A stretch of 39,925 nucleotides of DNA, taken from NCBI GenBank assembly GCA_030432735.1, contig JAUIMK010000006.1:1-39925 (forward strand), read 5' to 3'. The DNA is from a bacterium. GTDB taxonomy: Bacteria > Myxococcota_A > UBA9160 > UBA4427. Made by a program: the position numbers and the translations under genes. Shown in pieces: positions 19,150-27,787 of this stretch (its first letter is position 1; each line of letters begins with the position of its first letter). The notes under the pieces were generated by a model. The model ran no database searches, was not told the origin of the DNA, and saw nothing but the letters and a program-made list of their open reading frames with translations.

Positions 19150-19358
19150 CGTTCGGAAGCCTCCGATCGGTTCGGGATCCATGAGATGAATAGGAGTCTA
19201 ACTCCCCGGAATGGGGGCCACACCCGGGCGCGAGGGGCGAGACGTCTCCGCGGCGGCTCCTGCAGCGACGGCGCTCGCTCGACCGGGCCGCCCACGACTC
19301 GCATCCGCCCCGTCCCGGGCGTTACCATCGCGGCGATTCAGCGGGAGGACGCGCGAGG

Positions 19359-20801
19359 ATGACGAGAGGGAGAATCCGGTCTCGAGGCCCCGGCCTGCGA
19401 ACGAGCGCGACGGCGCCCGCGAAGTCTGCCCCGCGCTCGCTTCACCGGCGGCGCTTCGAGTTGCCGGCGCTCGTCGTGCTCCTCGTGCTGCTGGCGGCGG
19501 CGAGCGCCTCCGCCGAAGCGCCCGTCATCCCCCAGTACGGACCGGACAAGCACGAAGGCGTATCGAGCTGCGACGGCAGCACCTGCCACGGAAGCGCGGC
19601 CCCGCGCAACGACCGCAACGTGCGGCAGGACGAAGTTCTGATCTGGACCGAGGAGGACCGCCACAGCCAGCGCGCCTACAAGGTCCTTCTGAACCGCGAC
19701 TCGAAGCGGATCTCGCAGAATCTCGGCCGCAAGAAGCCGCCGCACCAGGACGACCTCTGCCTCGATTGCCACGCGGACAACCCGCCGAAGGACAAGCGGC
19801 GCACCGAGAACAACGCCTTCCGCGTCGAGGACGGCGTGGGTTGCGAGGGCTGTCACGGCGGCGCGGAGCGGTGGCTCCGTCCGCACGACTCGGGCGCGAC
19901 GCACGCGAAGAACGTCGAGCTCGGCATGTATCCGACCGACGAGCCGATCGCGCGCACCCGACTCTGTCTCTCCTGCCACCTCGGCGATCGCAAGAAATTC
20001 GTCGACCACCGGCTGATGGGGGCGGGCCACCCGCGACAGAGCTTCGAGGTCGCCCTCTTCTCGATCCTGCAGCCCTATCACTGGGAGCCGGACGCGGACT
20101 ACACCGCCCGCGGCAAGCAGGCCCCGTCCGACGTGAAGCTCTGGGCGATCGGGCAGGCGGTCGCGGTCGACGAGGTGCTCGATGCGATGCTCGACGACGA
20201 GCGGAACAGGCTCGGGCTCTTCCCGGAGCTCGTGCTCTACGACTGCCAGGCCTGCCACCACGGGATCGACAAGATGCGCCGCTGGCGGCCACGCCAGAGC
20301 ACCGGCCTCGGGCCCGGCGTCGTCCGCCTGAACGACTCGAACTTCCTGATGCTCGTCCAGGCGCTCCAGCTGATCGATCCGGCCGCGGCGAAGACCCTGC
20401 GCACCGACCTCAAGGCGCTCCACCAGGGCGCGAGCGAGGGCCGCGGTGACCCGAAGGCGATCGCCCGCCGGATTCGCGCGAACATTGCGAAGCTGCTCCC
20501 GAAGATGGAGAAGTGGAAGGTCGATGCGAAGGCGCTTCGCGCGCTCTCGAAGAACGTCCTCGCGGATGCGCTCGGCGGCGAGTACGCGGACTACGCGGGC
20601 TCCGAGCAGGCGGCGATGGCGCTGCAGACGATCGTCTATGGCTACTACGCCGAGGAGCTGATCGACGACGCCGTCTACGACGGGCTCGAGCAGCGCGAGC
20701 TGACGAAGCTCCTCGACGCCGTCGCCGACCCCGACAAGTTCAACCCCGACGCGGCGAAGAAGGCGTTCCGGGCGCTCCAGAAGAAGCTCGCCGGGCGATA
20801 G
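19359..20801 (+). CDS. Five-haem c-type cytochrome, cytochrome c554-like
   Basis: The 480-residue protein starts at the ATG at 19359 behind an AGGACGCGAGG ribosome site. A basic leader and hydrophobic segment (about residues 33-54, 'LPALVVLLVLLAAASASA') export it to the periplasm. Haem sites, by the Cys of each motif: residue 71 (CDGSTCH, a CX4CH motif), 134 (CLDCH), 162 (CEGCH), 203 (CLSCH) and 296 (CQACH). Extra His residues such as 'DKHEG', 'DRHSQR' and 'MGAGHPR' could be distal ligands. The spacing and 'GHPRQSFE' look like the cytochrome c554/octahaem family (Cytochrome_C554). Residues 310-480 are helical without haem motifs. It is a periplasmic electron carrier or oxidoreductase; the partner is unknown. 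Confidence 0.85.
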   Translation: MTRGRIRSRGPGLRTSATAPAKSAPRSLHRRRFELPALVVLLVLLAAASASAEAPVIPQYGPDKHEGVSSCDGSTCHGSAAPRNDRNVRQDEVLIWTEEDRHSQRAYKVLLNRDSKRISQNLGRKKPPHQDDLCLDCHADNPPKDKRRTENNAFRVEDGVGCEGCHGGAERWLRPHDSGATHAKNVELGMYPTDEPIARTRLCLSCHLGDRKKFVDHRLMGAGHPRQSFEVALFSILQPYHWEPDADYTARGKQAPSDVKLWAIGQAVAVDEVLDAMLDDERNRLGLFPELVLYDCQACHHGIDKMRRWRPRQSTGLGPGVVRLNDSNFLMLVQALQLIDPAAAKTLRTDLKALHQGASEGRGDPKAIARRIRANIAKLLPKMEKWKVDAKALRALSKNVLADALGGEYADYAGSEQAAMALQTIVYGYYAEELIDDAVYDGLEQRELTKLLDAVADPDKFNPDAAKKAFRALQKKLAGR

Positions 20802-21059
20802 CGCCGTCGCCGGACCGGCAACTCCGGGGCCCGACCCCTTGCGAGCCGGTGCTTTTTCGACGGCCTCCCCGGCAAGGCGAGCCCCGTCGCGGCACCCGAC
20901 CGGGCCGCTGCTCTCGCGGGCCGCTTCCTGCTATCGTCCGGCTCGCTCCGCCCCGTCCGGGGCCGCGAGCGCCGGTCGTCCTGACCGGCTCCCTCTCGAT
21001 TCGCTTCGCGTCGCATCCCCCTCGCCGGACACCGGTGCGCGCGCGAGCCGGAGAAGACC

Positions 21060-22307
21060 ATGAAGATCGGTGACCTCACTGGCGAAAAGATCGGAATCTG
21101 TGTCTCGGGTGGCCTCGACAGCAAGTCGGTGACGTCACGCCTGATCGAGGCCGGACTCGACGTCGTCGGCTTCACGGCGGACCTCGCCCAGCCGGACGAA
21201 GAGGACATCGAAGACATCCCGCGCAAGATGGCGCCGACCGGGGCCGAGACGCGAATCGTCGACCTCCGGGACTCGATGGCGAAGGCCGCGATGCTCGTGA
21301 TCAAGTCCCTCGCCCGCTACGACGGGGGCTACTGGAACACCACGGGCATCGCCCGCGCGGTCACCGTCCACGGTCTCCTCGAAGCCATGCAGGCGGAGGG
21401 CTGCACGGTCCTCGCCCACGGCGCGACCGGTCGCGGCAACGACCAGATCCGCTTCGAGCGCTACACGAACGTCCTCGCCCCGCGGATGAAGGTGTACGCG
21501 GCGTGGCGCGACCCGGAGCTCCTCAAGCAGTTCCCGGGCCGGCGCGAGATGGCCGCCTATCTGCGGGACAAGGGGATCGAGGCCGCCGTCGGCGGTGCCA
21601 AGCGTTATTCGACGGACGCCAACGTCGCGGGCCTCTCCCACGAGGCCGAAGACCTCGAGGAGCTGACGACGCCGGCGACGATCGTCGAGCCGACGATGGG
21701 CGTCTGGCCGCAGGACGCGCCGGACAAGATCGAGACGGTCACGCTCCGATACGAGAAGGGCATCTGCGTCGAGCTGAATGGCAAGGCCCTCGGCCAGTTC
21801 GACATGCTCGTCGAGGCGAACGAAGTCGCCGGCCGCAACGGGATCGGCATCTCGAACGCCCTCGAGAACCGCATCATCGGCACGAAGAGCCGCGGCGTCT
21901 ACGAGGCGCCCGGCATGACGCTGCTCGGAGCCGGCGTCGAAGCGGTCTACCAGGCCGTGCTGGACCGCCGCGCCACCACCCTCTTCCGCTACCTCTCGAC
22001 GATCGTGTCGGAGGCGGTCTACGACGGGCGCCTCTTCGACCCGGCCCCCCGCGCCGCGATCTCGGCGATCAACCTGATGGCGGAGAACGCCAACGGCACC
22101 GTCGAGCTCGGTCTCTACAAGGGCAGCCTCTTCTTCCAGCAGCTGACCGACGTCACCGGCTCCCTCTACAACCCGGCGGACGCCTCGATGGAAGCGAGCG
22201 ACGGGCTCAACCCGGTCTCGAGCCAGGGCTACGTCGAGGTCCAGGCGGTCGAGGCGATCGCGATGGCGAAAGCCGGACAGATCGTCGCGCCGGCCTGGGA
22301 GGAGTAG
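21060..22307 (+). CDS. argG: Argininosuccinate synthase
   Basis: The 415-residue protein has a normal length for argininosuccinate synthase, which joins citrulline and aspartate with ATP in arginine synthesis. The ATG at 21060 follows CCGGAGAAGACC. The N-type ATP-pyrophosphatase loop is 'SGGLDSKS' (residues 16-23), where most enzymes read SGGLDTS. Other landmarks are 'LAQPDEEDIEDIPRK', 'AHGATGRGNDQIRFE', 'YSTDANVAGLSHEAEDLE' and 'ENRIIGTKSRGVYEAPGM'. These mix features of the E. coli-like and Bacillus-like branches of the family. No other arg genes adjoin it, as is common in bacteria with scattered arginine genes. It converges with the lipid operon, leaving 34 bases. Confidence 0.9.
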   Translation: MKIGDLTGEKIGICVSGGLDSKSVTSRLIEAGLDVVGFTADLAQPDEEDIEDIPRKMAPTGAETRIVDLRDSMAKAAMLVIKSLARYDGGYWNTTGIARAVTVHGLLEAMQAEGCTVLAHGATGRGNDQIRFERYTNVLAPRMKVYAAWRDPELLKQFPGRREMAAYLRDKGIEAAVGGAKRYSTDANVAGLSHEAEDLEELTTPATIVEPTMGVWPQDAPDKIETVTLRYEKGICVELNGKALGQFDMLVEANEVAGRNGIGISNALENRIIGTKSRGVYEAPGMTLLGAGVEAVYQAVLDRRATTLFRYLSTIVSEAVYDGRLFDPAPRAAISAINLMAENANGTVELGLYKGSLFFQQLTDVTGSLYNPADASMEASDGLNPVSSQGYVEVQAVEAIAMAKAGQIVAPAWEE

Positions 22308-22341
22308 CCGGCTCCGTCGGGGTGCCGATTCGCACGCGCGC

Positions 22342-23613
22342 TCAGCAGCCCGGACGCCACCCCCGCTTCGTCAGCGTCATCTGGACGCAACCGATGCGCC
22401 GCTCCTCGAAGCCCGCCTCGCAGTAGGCCAGGTAGTAGGCCCAGAGCCGCTCGAAGGCGCCGCCGTCGTCGACGGACGCGTAGGCCTCGGGCCGAGCCTC
22501 GAGGTTCGCGCGCCATCGGCGGAGCGTCTCGGCGTAGTCGGCGGTGAGGTCGTGCACGTCCTGGATGCGGAAGTCGCTGACCCGGGCGACGCGATCCGAG
22601 ATCGCCGCGATCGACGGCAGGAAGCCGCCGGGAAAGACGTAGCGCTTGATGAAGTCGACGTGTCGCTTCGATCGTTCGTAGAGCTGGTCCGCGATCACGA
22701 TGGCCTGCAATCCCATCATGCCGTCGGGCTCGAGCCGGTCCGAGCAGACGCGCACGAAGCGATCGAGGTACTCGGCGCCGACCGCCTCGATCATCTCGAT
22801 CGAGACGAGGCGGTCGTAGCGCCCGGTGAGGTCCCGGTAGTCGTCGAAGCGGACCTCGATCCGGTCGCCCAGCCCTGCGGCCTCCACCCGTTCGAGCGCG
22901 AGAGCGCGCTGCTCCGCGCTGATCGTCGTCGTCGTGACGTGACAGCCGTAGTGCTTCGCGGCGTGGAGGGCGAAGCCACCCCAGCCCGTGCCGATCTCGA
23001 GGAGGCGATGGGATGGCCGCAGCTCGAGCTGTCGGCAGAGCCGGTCGTATTTCTCCGCCTGGGCCGATTCGAGCGACTCGCCCGGAAAGCGGAAGATCGC
23101 CGACGAGTACGTCATCGACGGATCGAGCATCGCGGCATAGAAGTCGTTGCCGAGGTCGTAGTGGGCCGAGATGTTTCGACGGCTCCCACCGCGGGTGTTC
23201 TTCGAGAGCGGTGAGGCGAGGGTCCGAAGCAGCGACTCGACGCGGGCGAAGAGGGAATCGAGGCTTCCGGCGGGTCCGACGAATCCGGGCTGCGCGACGA
23301 GCAGGCGGAGCAGCGCCGGGAGGTCGTCACACTCCCAGTCGCCGTCGATCCAGGACGTCCCCGCACCGAGGGAGCCCTCCCGGGCGAGGCGCGAATAGAG
23401 GCGCGGCGAATGGACGCGCACGTCGATCGCCGGACCGGGCCCGTCGCCGAACTCGTGGACACCGTCCGAGTCGGTGACGCGAACGCGCCCGCCGACGAGG
23501 TCCGCGAGGCGGCGCTCGACGCCCGCCTTCGCCCAGCGCTCGAAGAGGGAAGGACCTCGTCCCGAAGCCCGGACGCGCCGGGCGTCGCTCGGCAGGATGC
23601 TCGTCGTACTCAA
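22342..23613 (-). CDS. cfa: Cyclopropane-fatty-acyl-phospholipid synthase
   Basis: The 423-residue protein is a typical-length CFA synthase, which transfers a methylene group from SAM to unsaturated fatty-acyl chains of membrane phospholipids. Start: TTG at 23613 with CGGAGG seven bases upstream; it overlaps the preceding DUF1365 stop as TTGA, so it is coupled to that gene. Residues 30-120 hold the N-terminal lipid-binding domain. Then come 'SRRNISAHYDLGNDFYAAML' and 'MTYSSAIF', the signature of the family, and the SAM-binding 'LLEIGTGWGGFALHAAKHYG'. Later blocks are 'YDRLVSIEMIEAVG' and 'YVFPGGFLPS'. It may make cyclopropane rings, or mid-chain methyl branches as some homologues do. Last gene of the four-gene lipid operon. 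Confidence 0.9.
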   Translation of the reverse strand: MSTTSILPSDARRVRASGRGPSLFERWAKAGVERRLADLVGGRVRVTDSDGVHEFGDGPGPAIDVRVHSPRLYSRLAREGSLGAGTSWIDGDWECDDLPALLRLLVAQPGFVGPAGSLDSLFARVESLLRTLASPLSKNTRGGSRRNISAHYDLGNDFYAAMLDPSMTYSSAIFRFPGESLESAQAEKYDRLCRQLELRPSHRLLEIGTGWGGFALHAAKHYGCHVTTTTISAEQRALALERVEAAGLGDRIEVRFDDYRDLTGRYDRLVSIEMIEAVGAEYLDRFVRVCSDRLEPDGMMGLQAIVIADQLYERSKRHVDFIKRYVFPGGFLPSIAAISDRVARVSDFRIQDVHDLTADYAETLRRWRANLEARPEAYASVDDGGAFERLWAYYLAYCEAGFEERRIGCVQMTLTKRGWRPGC

Positions 23614-24428
23614 GGGTTCCCTCCGGAATCGAGCGGCGGTCCGTCGGAGGGCCGGAGCACTCCTGCGCGGCTCGGGTGGGGGTGGAAGGGCGCGCGTTTC
23701 CAGGCGAGCCGGGCCGCCTGGGTGTAGATCCCGAAGAGCGTCTCCCAGGGCATGAAGGCGTGACGGAGCACCGCCGCGGCCGGGGCCTCGCCGAACGCGG
23801 CGACGCGGCGCAGGTCGAAGCCCGCTTCGAAGACGCGTCGTCCACGCTGGTGGTTCGTGATCGAGAGCTTCAACCGCTCGTCGGGCGGGCCGAGCGCGAA
23901 GACGTAGTCGTGATCCATCCCGAAGAAGGGGGAGACGTGCATCGCCTTGGGGCGCTCGCATCGAAGCGCCCCCTTTCCGTCCGGTTCCAGATCGCTCAGC
24001 ACGTAGACGATCCGCTCGCCCCAGGGCGTATTCGTCACTTCGGCGACGACCGCCTCGATGCCGTCGTCGCCGAGGCAGTACACGAAGCTCACCGGATCGA
24101 AGGTCAGCCCGAAGCATCGGGGCTGCGAGACGAGGAACATCTTTCCGGACGGGGCGCGCCCCGTCCGCCGAAGGACGATCTCCGCGACGGCCCGACGGAG
24201 CGTCACCGTGCCTCCGCCGCCCCGGGCTTTCGACGACGCCTCCGACGCCAGATGATCCCGACGGCGGAGGGAGATCGGCCACCGCCCGGCCAGCCCGAGC
24301 TCGCCGTTCGGCGCCGCGTCGATCGCATCGACGTCGGCGAGCGCGAGCAGCAGATCGCGAGAGAATGCGTGAGCCGGCTCGTGACGGCGATGCCAGAGCC
24401 GGCCGCGATAGAAGCCCGGCTGGATCAC
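23610..24428 (-). CDS. DUF1365 family protein
   Basis: The 272-residue protein has the DUF1365 pattern: an N-terminal 'GFYRGRLWHRRHEPAHAF', the central 'RCFGLTFDPVSFVYCLG', then 'VVAEVTNTPWGERIVYVL' and 'MHVSPFFGMDHDYVFAL'. The GTG start at 24428 overlaps the preceding flavoprotein stop as GTGA. Members are nearly always next to an amine-oxidase-like flavoprotein and a CFA synthase, and similar clusters in Rhodobacter and gammaproteobacteria belong to the ChrR/sigma-E singlet-oxygen response. The catalytic role is not known, though a lipid-modifying part is likely from context. No signal or TM helix is evident, so it may act at the inner face of the membrane. Confidence 0.85.
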   Translation of the reverse strand: MIQPGFYRGRLWHRRHEPAHAFSRDLLLALADVDAIDAAPNGELGLAGRWPISLRRRDHLASEASSKARGGGGTVTLRRAVAEIVLRRTGRAPSGKMFLVSQPRCFGLTFDPVSFVYCLGDDGIEAVVAEVTNTPWGERIVYVLSDLEPDGKGALRCERPKAMHVSPFFGMDHDYVFALGPPDERLKLSITNHQRGRRVFEAGFDLRRVAAFGEAPAAAVLRHAFMPWETLFGIYTQAARLAWKRAPFHPHPSRAGVLRPSDGPPLDSGGNP

Positions 24429-25672
24429 GGCCGCATCCGCTCGATCTGTTCGGCAGCGATCAGTCCGCTGCGAACGCCGTCCTCGTGGAATCCGTAGCCC
24501 CAGTAGGCGCCGCAGAAGGCGCTCCGCTTCTCCGCCCCGAGACCATCCTGATGACGCTGGGCTGCGATCGCCGCCGCGTCGAAGAGGGGATGCGCGTACG
24601 TGTAGCGTCCGAGCACGCGATCCGGATCGATCTCCTGGCTGCTGTTCAGCGTGACCAGGAAGTCGACCGGCGCATCGAGGCCCTGGAGCCGGTTCATGTC
24701 GTAGGTGACCGTCGCGGCCTCGGCCGGATCGCGCGAGACGTGGTAGTTCCAGGCCGATCGCGCCGCATCGCGCCGCGGGAGCAGCGACGCGTCCGTATGG
24801 AGGACCACGTCGTTCGGCTGATAGCGGATCGCGCCGAGGACCTCCTTCTCGAAGGGGCTCGCGTCCGAGGCCATCGCGAGCGCCTCGTCGCTGTGACAGG
24901 CGAAGACCACCGCATCGAAGGTCTCGACCGAGCCGTCGCCGAGCGTCAGCTCCACCCGATCCGGCTCGCGGGCGACGCGTTCGACGCCGACCCCGAGCCG
25001 GATCCGATCGCGGAAGGGCCGCGTCAGCGCCTCCACGTAGCGCGCGGATCCCCCCGTCACGACCCGCCACTGCGGTCGATCCCGGAGGCTGAGCAGTCCA
25101 TGGTTCGCGAAGAAGCGCGCGAAGCTCTCCGCCGGGAAGGCCCGCATCCGATCCGGCGGGCACGACCAGATCGCAGCGCCCATCGGCAGCAGGTGTTCCT
25201 GCTGGAAGTCGCGACCGAAATCGTGCGCGTCCAGGAACTCGCCGAGCGAGAGCTCGGGGCGGGGCGCATCGAGCAGGCGACCGGCCTCGCGGAAGAAGCG
25301 GAGGACCTCGGAGAGCATGCTCCAGAAGCGGGGACGAACCAGGTTGCTCCGCTGGGCGAAGAGCCCGTTCAGCGAGCTGCCCGAGTACTCGATCCCCGTC
25401 CGCTCCGAGCGGAAGCCGAAGGTCATGCGCGTCGGCTGCGTCGCGACGGAGAGCTCGCGGAGGAGCGCGCTGAAGTGGGGGTAGTTGCGCTCGTTGTAGA
25501 CGATGAAGCCGGTGTCGACCGAGTACGTCGCGCCGCCGTGGGAGACGTCGACGGTATGCGTGTGCCCGCCGATCCAGTCGTTCCGCTCGAAGACGTGGAC
25601 GTCGTGGCGGGGATGCAGCCGGTGGGCGCAGACGAGGCCGGAGACGCCCGATCCGATGATGGCGACCCTCAT
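24425..25672 (-). CDS. FAD-dependent amine-oxidase-like protein
   Basis: The 415-residue protein opens with a classical dinucleotide-binding motif, 'VAIIGSGVSGLVCAHRL' (residues 3-19), followed by an acidic Glu ('VFERNDWIGGH') and a second glycine region, as in protoporphyrinogen-oxidase or phytoene-desaturase-like flavoproteins. Further blocks are 'TGFIVYNERNYPHF' and the closing 'CGAYWGYGFHEDGVRSGL'. It is therefore an FAD enzyme of the amine oxidase/desaturase superfamily, probably acting on acyl chains since it sits in a lipid operon. The ATG at 25672 overlaps the upstream stop as ATGA, and its own stop overlaps DUF1365. The reaction (desaturation or oxidation) is inferred from neighbours only. 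Confidence 0.85.
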   Translation of the reverse strand: MRVAIIGSGVSGLVCAHRLHPRHDVHVFERNDWIGGHTHTVDVSHGGATYSVDTGFIVYNERNYPHFSALLRELSVATQPTRMTFGFRSERTGIEYSGSSLNGLFAQRSNLVRPRFWSMLSEVLRFFREAGRLLDAPRPELSLGEFLDAHDFGRDFQQEHLLPMGAAIWSCPPDRMRAFPAESFARFFANHGLLSLRDRPQWRVVTGGSARYVEALTRPFRDRIRLGVGVERVAREPDRVELTLGDGSVETFDAVVFACHSDEALAMASDASPFEKEVLGAIRYQPNDVVLHTDASLLPRRDAARSAWNYHVSRDPAEAATVTYDMNRLQGLDAPVDFLVTLNSSQEIDPDRVLGRYTYAHPLFDAAAIAAQRHQDGLGAEKRSAFCGAYWGYGFHEDGVRSGLIAAEQIERMRP

Positions 25673-26745
25673 GCGCCCGCCTCCCCCTCGCCGCGGGGAC
25701 GCAGCAGCGAGTGGACGACGAACCACTCGCGGCCCTCGTCGAAGGCGAAGAGCTCCTCGCAGGCCATGAAGAACATCCGCCAGCGCTGGACGGCGCGGCG
25801 CGCTTCCGCAGGCGCGAGGTCCCGCTCGAAGATCCGGTCGATCTCGGCGCGGCGGGCGTCCAGCCGGTCCAGCCACGCGCGCAGGGTCCGCGCGTAGTCG
25901 CGGCCGTCGAGCCGCCACTGGGACTCCACGGCGAGCGCGCCCTTCACGTGCCGGGGGAGGTCGTAGCTCGGCATGATTCCGCCGGAGAAGAAGTTCCGCG
26001 CCATCCAGTCGCCTTCGCCGTCGTCCTCGAAGAAGTAGGGGTGGTCGCGGTGACAGAAGACGTGCTGGAAGAAGGCGCCGTCGGGTCGGAGGGCGGCGGC
26101 GATCCGATCGAAGAGCACGCCCCAGTTCCGCATGTGCTCGAACATCTCCACGGACACGACGCGGTCGAAGCGGTCGCGGCCCGGATCCCAGGTCGCCGCG
26201 TCGGCGGTGATCACCTCGACCGGCGCCCAGCCGACGCGGTCGCATCGCGCCTCGATGAACGCGCGCTGGGTGTGCGAGTTCGAGACCGCGGTCACCCGGC
26301 AATTCGGATAGTGCTCCGCGACCCAGGTCGTGAACGAGCCCCAGCCGCAGCCCAGGTCGAGCACGTCCATGCCGTCCTCGAGGCCGGCCCGCTCGCAGAC
26401 GAGCGCGAGCGTATGGCGCTCGGCTTCTTCGAGGGAGGCTCGCGGGCTCGGATACTCGCAGGCGCTGTACTTGAGCGCCGGACCGAGGACCGCGAGGAAG
26501 AAATCGGTGGGGACCTCGTAGTGCTGTTCGTTCGCGAGGTCGGTATGCGTCGCGACGGTCGCCGTCGCCATCTTCTCCGCGAACTCGGCGGCGCTCCGCC
26601 CGATCGCCCGCTCGCTCTCGAGTCGCGTACGACAGAGGCGACGGATCGCCGCCCGCAGCACGAAATCGGGCAGCACGCCCGCTTCCGCCGCCTCCACTCC
26701 ACGTGCCAACCACGTGGACGGAAGAGTGCCCAGCCAATCCGCCAT
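25669..26745 (-). CDS. SAM-dependent methyltransferase, coclaurine N-methyltransferase-like
   Basis: The 358-residue protein belongs to the CFA/CNMT superfamily, but resembles the plant coclaurine N-methyltransferase branch more than classic CFA synthases. Start: ATG at 26745 with GGAGG five bases upstream. The N-terminus has a helical leader like that of CNMT. Then come 'THTDLANEQHYEVPTDFFLA' (family-specific), the SAM motif 'VLDLGCGWGSFTTWVAEHYP', 'VTAVSNSHTQRAFIE', 'FDRVVSVEMFEHMRNW', 'HVFCHRDHPYFFED' and 'WMARNFFSGGIMP'. The acceptor here is probably a lipid acyl chain, given the operon, but a small amine is also possible. It is the first gene of the operon; the promoter must lie in the 187-base gap upstream. 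Confidence 0.83.
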   Translation of the reverse strand: MADWLGTLPSTWLARGVEAAEAGVLPDFVLRAAIRRLCRTRLESERAIGRSAAEFAEKMATATVATHTDLANEQHYEVPTDFFLAVLGPALKYSACEYPSPRASLEEAERHTLALVCERAGLEDGMDVLDLGCGWGSFTTWVAEHYPNCRVTAVSNSHTQRAFIEARCDRVGWAPVEVITADAATWDPGRDRFDRVVSVEMFEHMRNWGVLFDRIAAALRPDGAFFQHVFCHRDHPYFFEDDGEGDWMARNFFSGGIMPSYDLPRHVKGALAVESQWRLDGRDYARTLRAWLDRLDARRAEIDRIFERDLAPAEARRAVQRWRMFFMACEELFAFDEGREWFVVHSLLRPRGEGEAGA

Positions 26746-26932
26746 GTCGCCTCCGTGACGCCTTCCCCGACCGAGACCGTAGGTCCTCGTACGGGCCCAT
26801 CAACACGCCCCCTCGTCCGGGACCGTCTGCGGCGCCGGGAACGGCGTCGGGGACCGCCGCCGCAGCGATTCGCCTACGCGTCGGTGATCCGGCAGAACCG
26901 GCCCCGGGGCCGCGGCCTCGGATCCCGGGAGA

Positions 26933-27730
26933 TCAGCGCTCGGGCGTCTTGAGCCACTCCCAGGTGAGACAGGTCGACTCGAACCCCATCGCGGCGTAGG
27001 CGTTCTTCGGCGTGTCGTCGGGAAACGCACCGATCAGGACCTGCTCGGCGCCGCGCGCCCGGGCATCCGCGACGCAATGGTGGATCAGCGCGCGGGCGTA
27101 GCCCTGGCCGCGATGGCTCGGCAGGGTGAAGAGGTCCTCGACCATCCCGACGCCCCCGACGCCCGGCCAGGACGAGAAGTAGGCCACCGGCTCGTCGCCG
27201 TCCCAGGCGAGGAAGAAGTGCACCGCATCGCGGCACATCCGGCGCGTCTCCTGCATCTGCGCCGTCACCTCGGGCGTGAACACCGAGCGTCCGGTGCGCT
27301 CGTCCGTCTCGACGTGGTCGGCGCGGACGAGGCGGTCGAGGTGGCCCCAGTCCTCGTCGGTGAGGACCGGGCGGATGTCACGATCGCGCGGCGGCGGTCC
27401 CTGGAGCGGCCCGGTCAGGAGGCCCTGCCAAACCGCCTCCGCCCGGTAGTCCGCCTCGACGAGGCGGGCCTGGAAGACCGGGTCGACGAAGGGGACCGTG
27501 ATCACGAAGCGGTAGTCGTGGTGGCCGAGCTGCGCCTCGAAGAAGGCGAACACGGCGTCGACGTCGAAGGCCAGCCCGGGATCGACCTGCAGGTGGTTCA
27601 CCATGTAGATCAGCGGCGTGCGGTCCTGGCGAACGGCACGGCAGCCCGGCCCCTCGATCACCTCGGCGGAGAGCCGCAGGAAGGCGAGATAGGTCCGGCA
27701 GAGCGCGCCGACGTCTTGCGCGGTGGGCAT
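26933..27730 (-). CDS. GNAT-family N-acetyltransferase
   Basis: This 265-residue protein has a C-terminal GNAT domain with the acetyl-CoA-binding motif A 'LPSHRGQGYARALIHHCV' (about residues 205-222), the preceding strand 'GGVGMVEDLFTL', and the late 'KNAYAAMGFEST' typical of motif B. Residues 1-110 form a separate alpha/beta segment that may be a second, degenerate GNAT-like half. The substrate cannot be told. A 56-base gap separates it from the pckG stop upstream on the same strand, so read-through from pckG is possible, but there is no overlap. An 8-base inverted repeat (26827-26834/26858-26865) downstream may slow transcription. Confidence 0.8.
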   Translation of the reverse strand: MPTAQDVGALCRTYLAFLRLSAEVIEGPGCRAVRQDRTPLIYMVNHLQVDPGLAFDVDAVFAFFEAQLGHHDYRFVITVPFVDPVFQARLVEADYRAEAVWQGLLTGPLQGPPPRDRDIRPVLTDEDWGHLDRLVRADHVETDERTGRSVFTPEVTAQMQETRRMCRDAVHFFLAWDGDEPVAYFSSWPGVGGVGMVEDLFTLPSHRGQGYARALIHHCVADARARGAEQVLIGAFPDDTPKNAYAAMGFESTCLTWEWLKTPER

Positions 27731-27787
27731 GTCCGGAAGCGTAGCGGAAGGGCCCGGTGGCCTTGCTATGCGCCGGCGCCTCGCGCG

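Noticed and set aside
26827-26865. Inverted repeat CTGCGGCG / CGCCGCAG between the GNAT and CNMT-like genes
   Set aside because: Short arms of low sequence complexity without a T-run; a weak terminator is possible but not supported.
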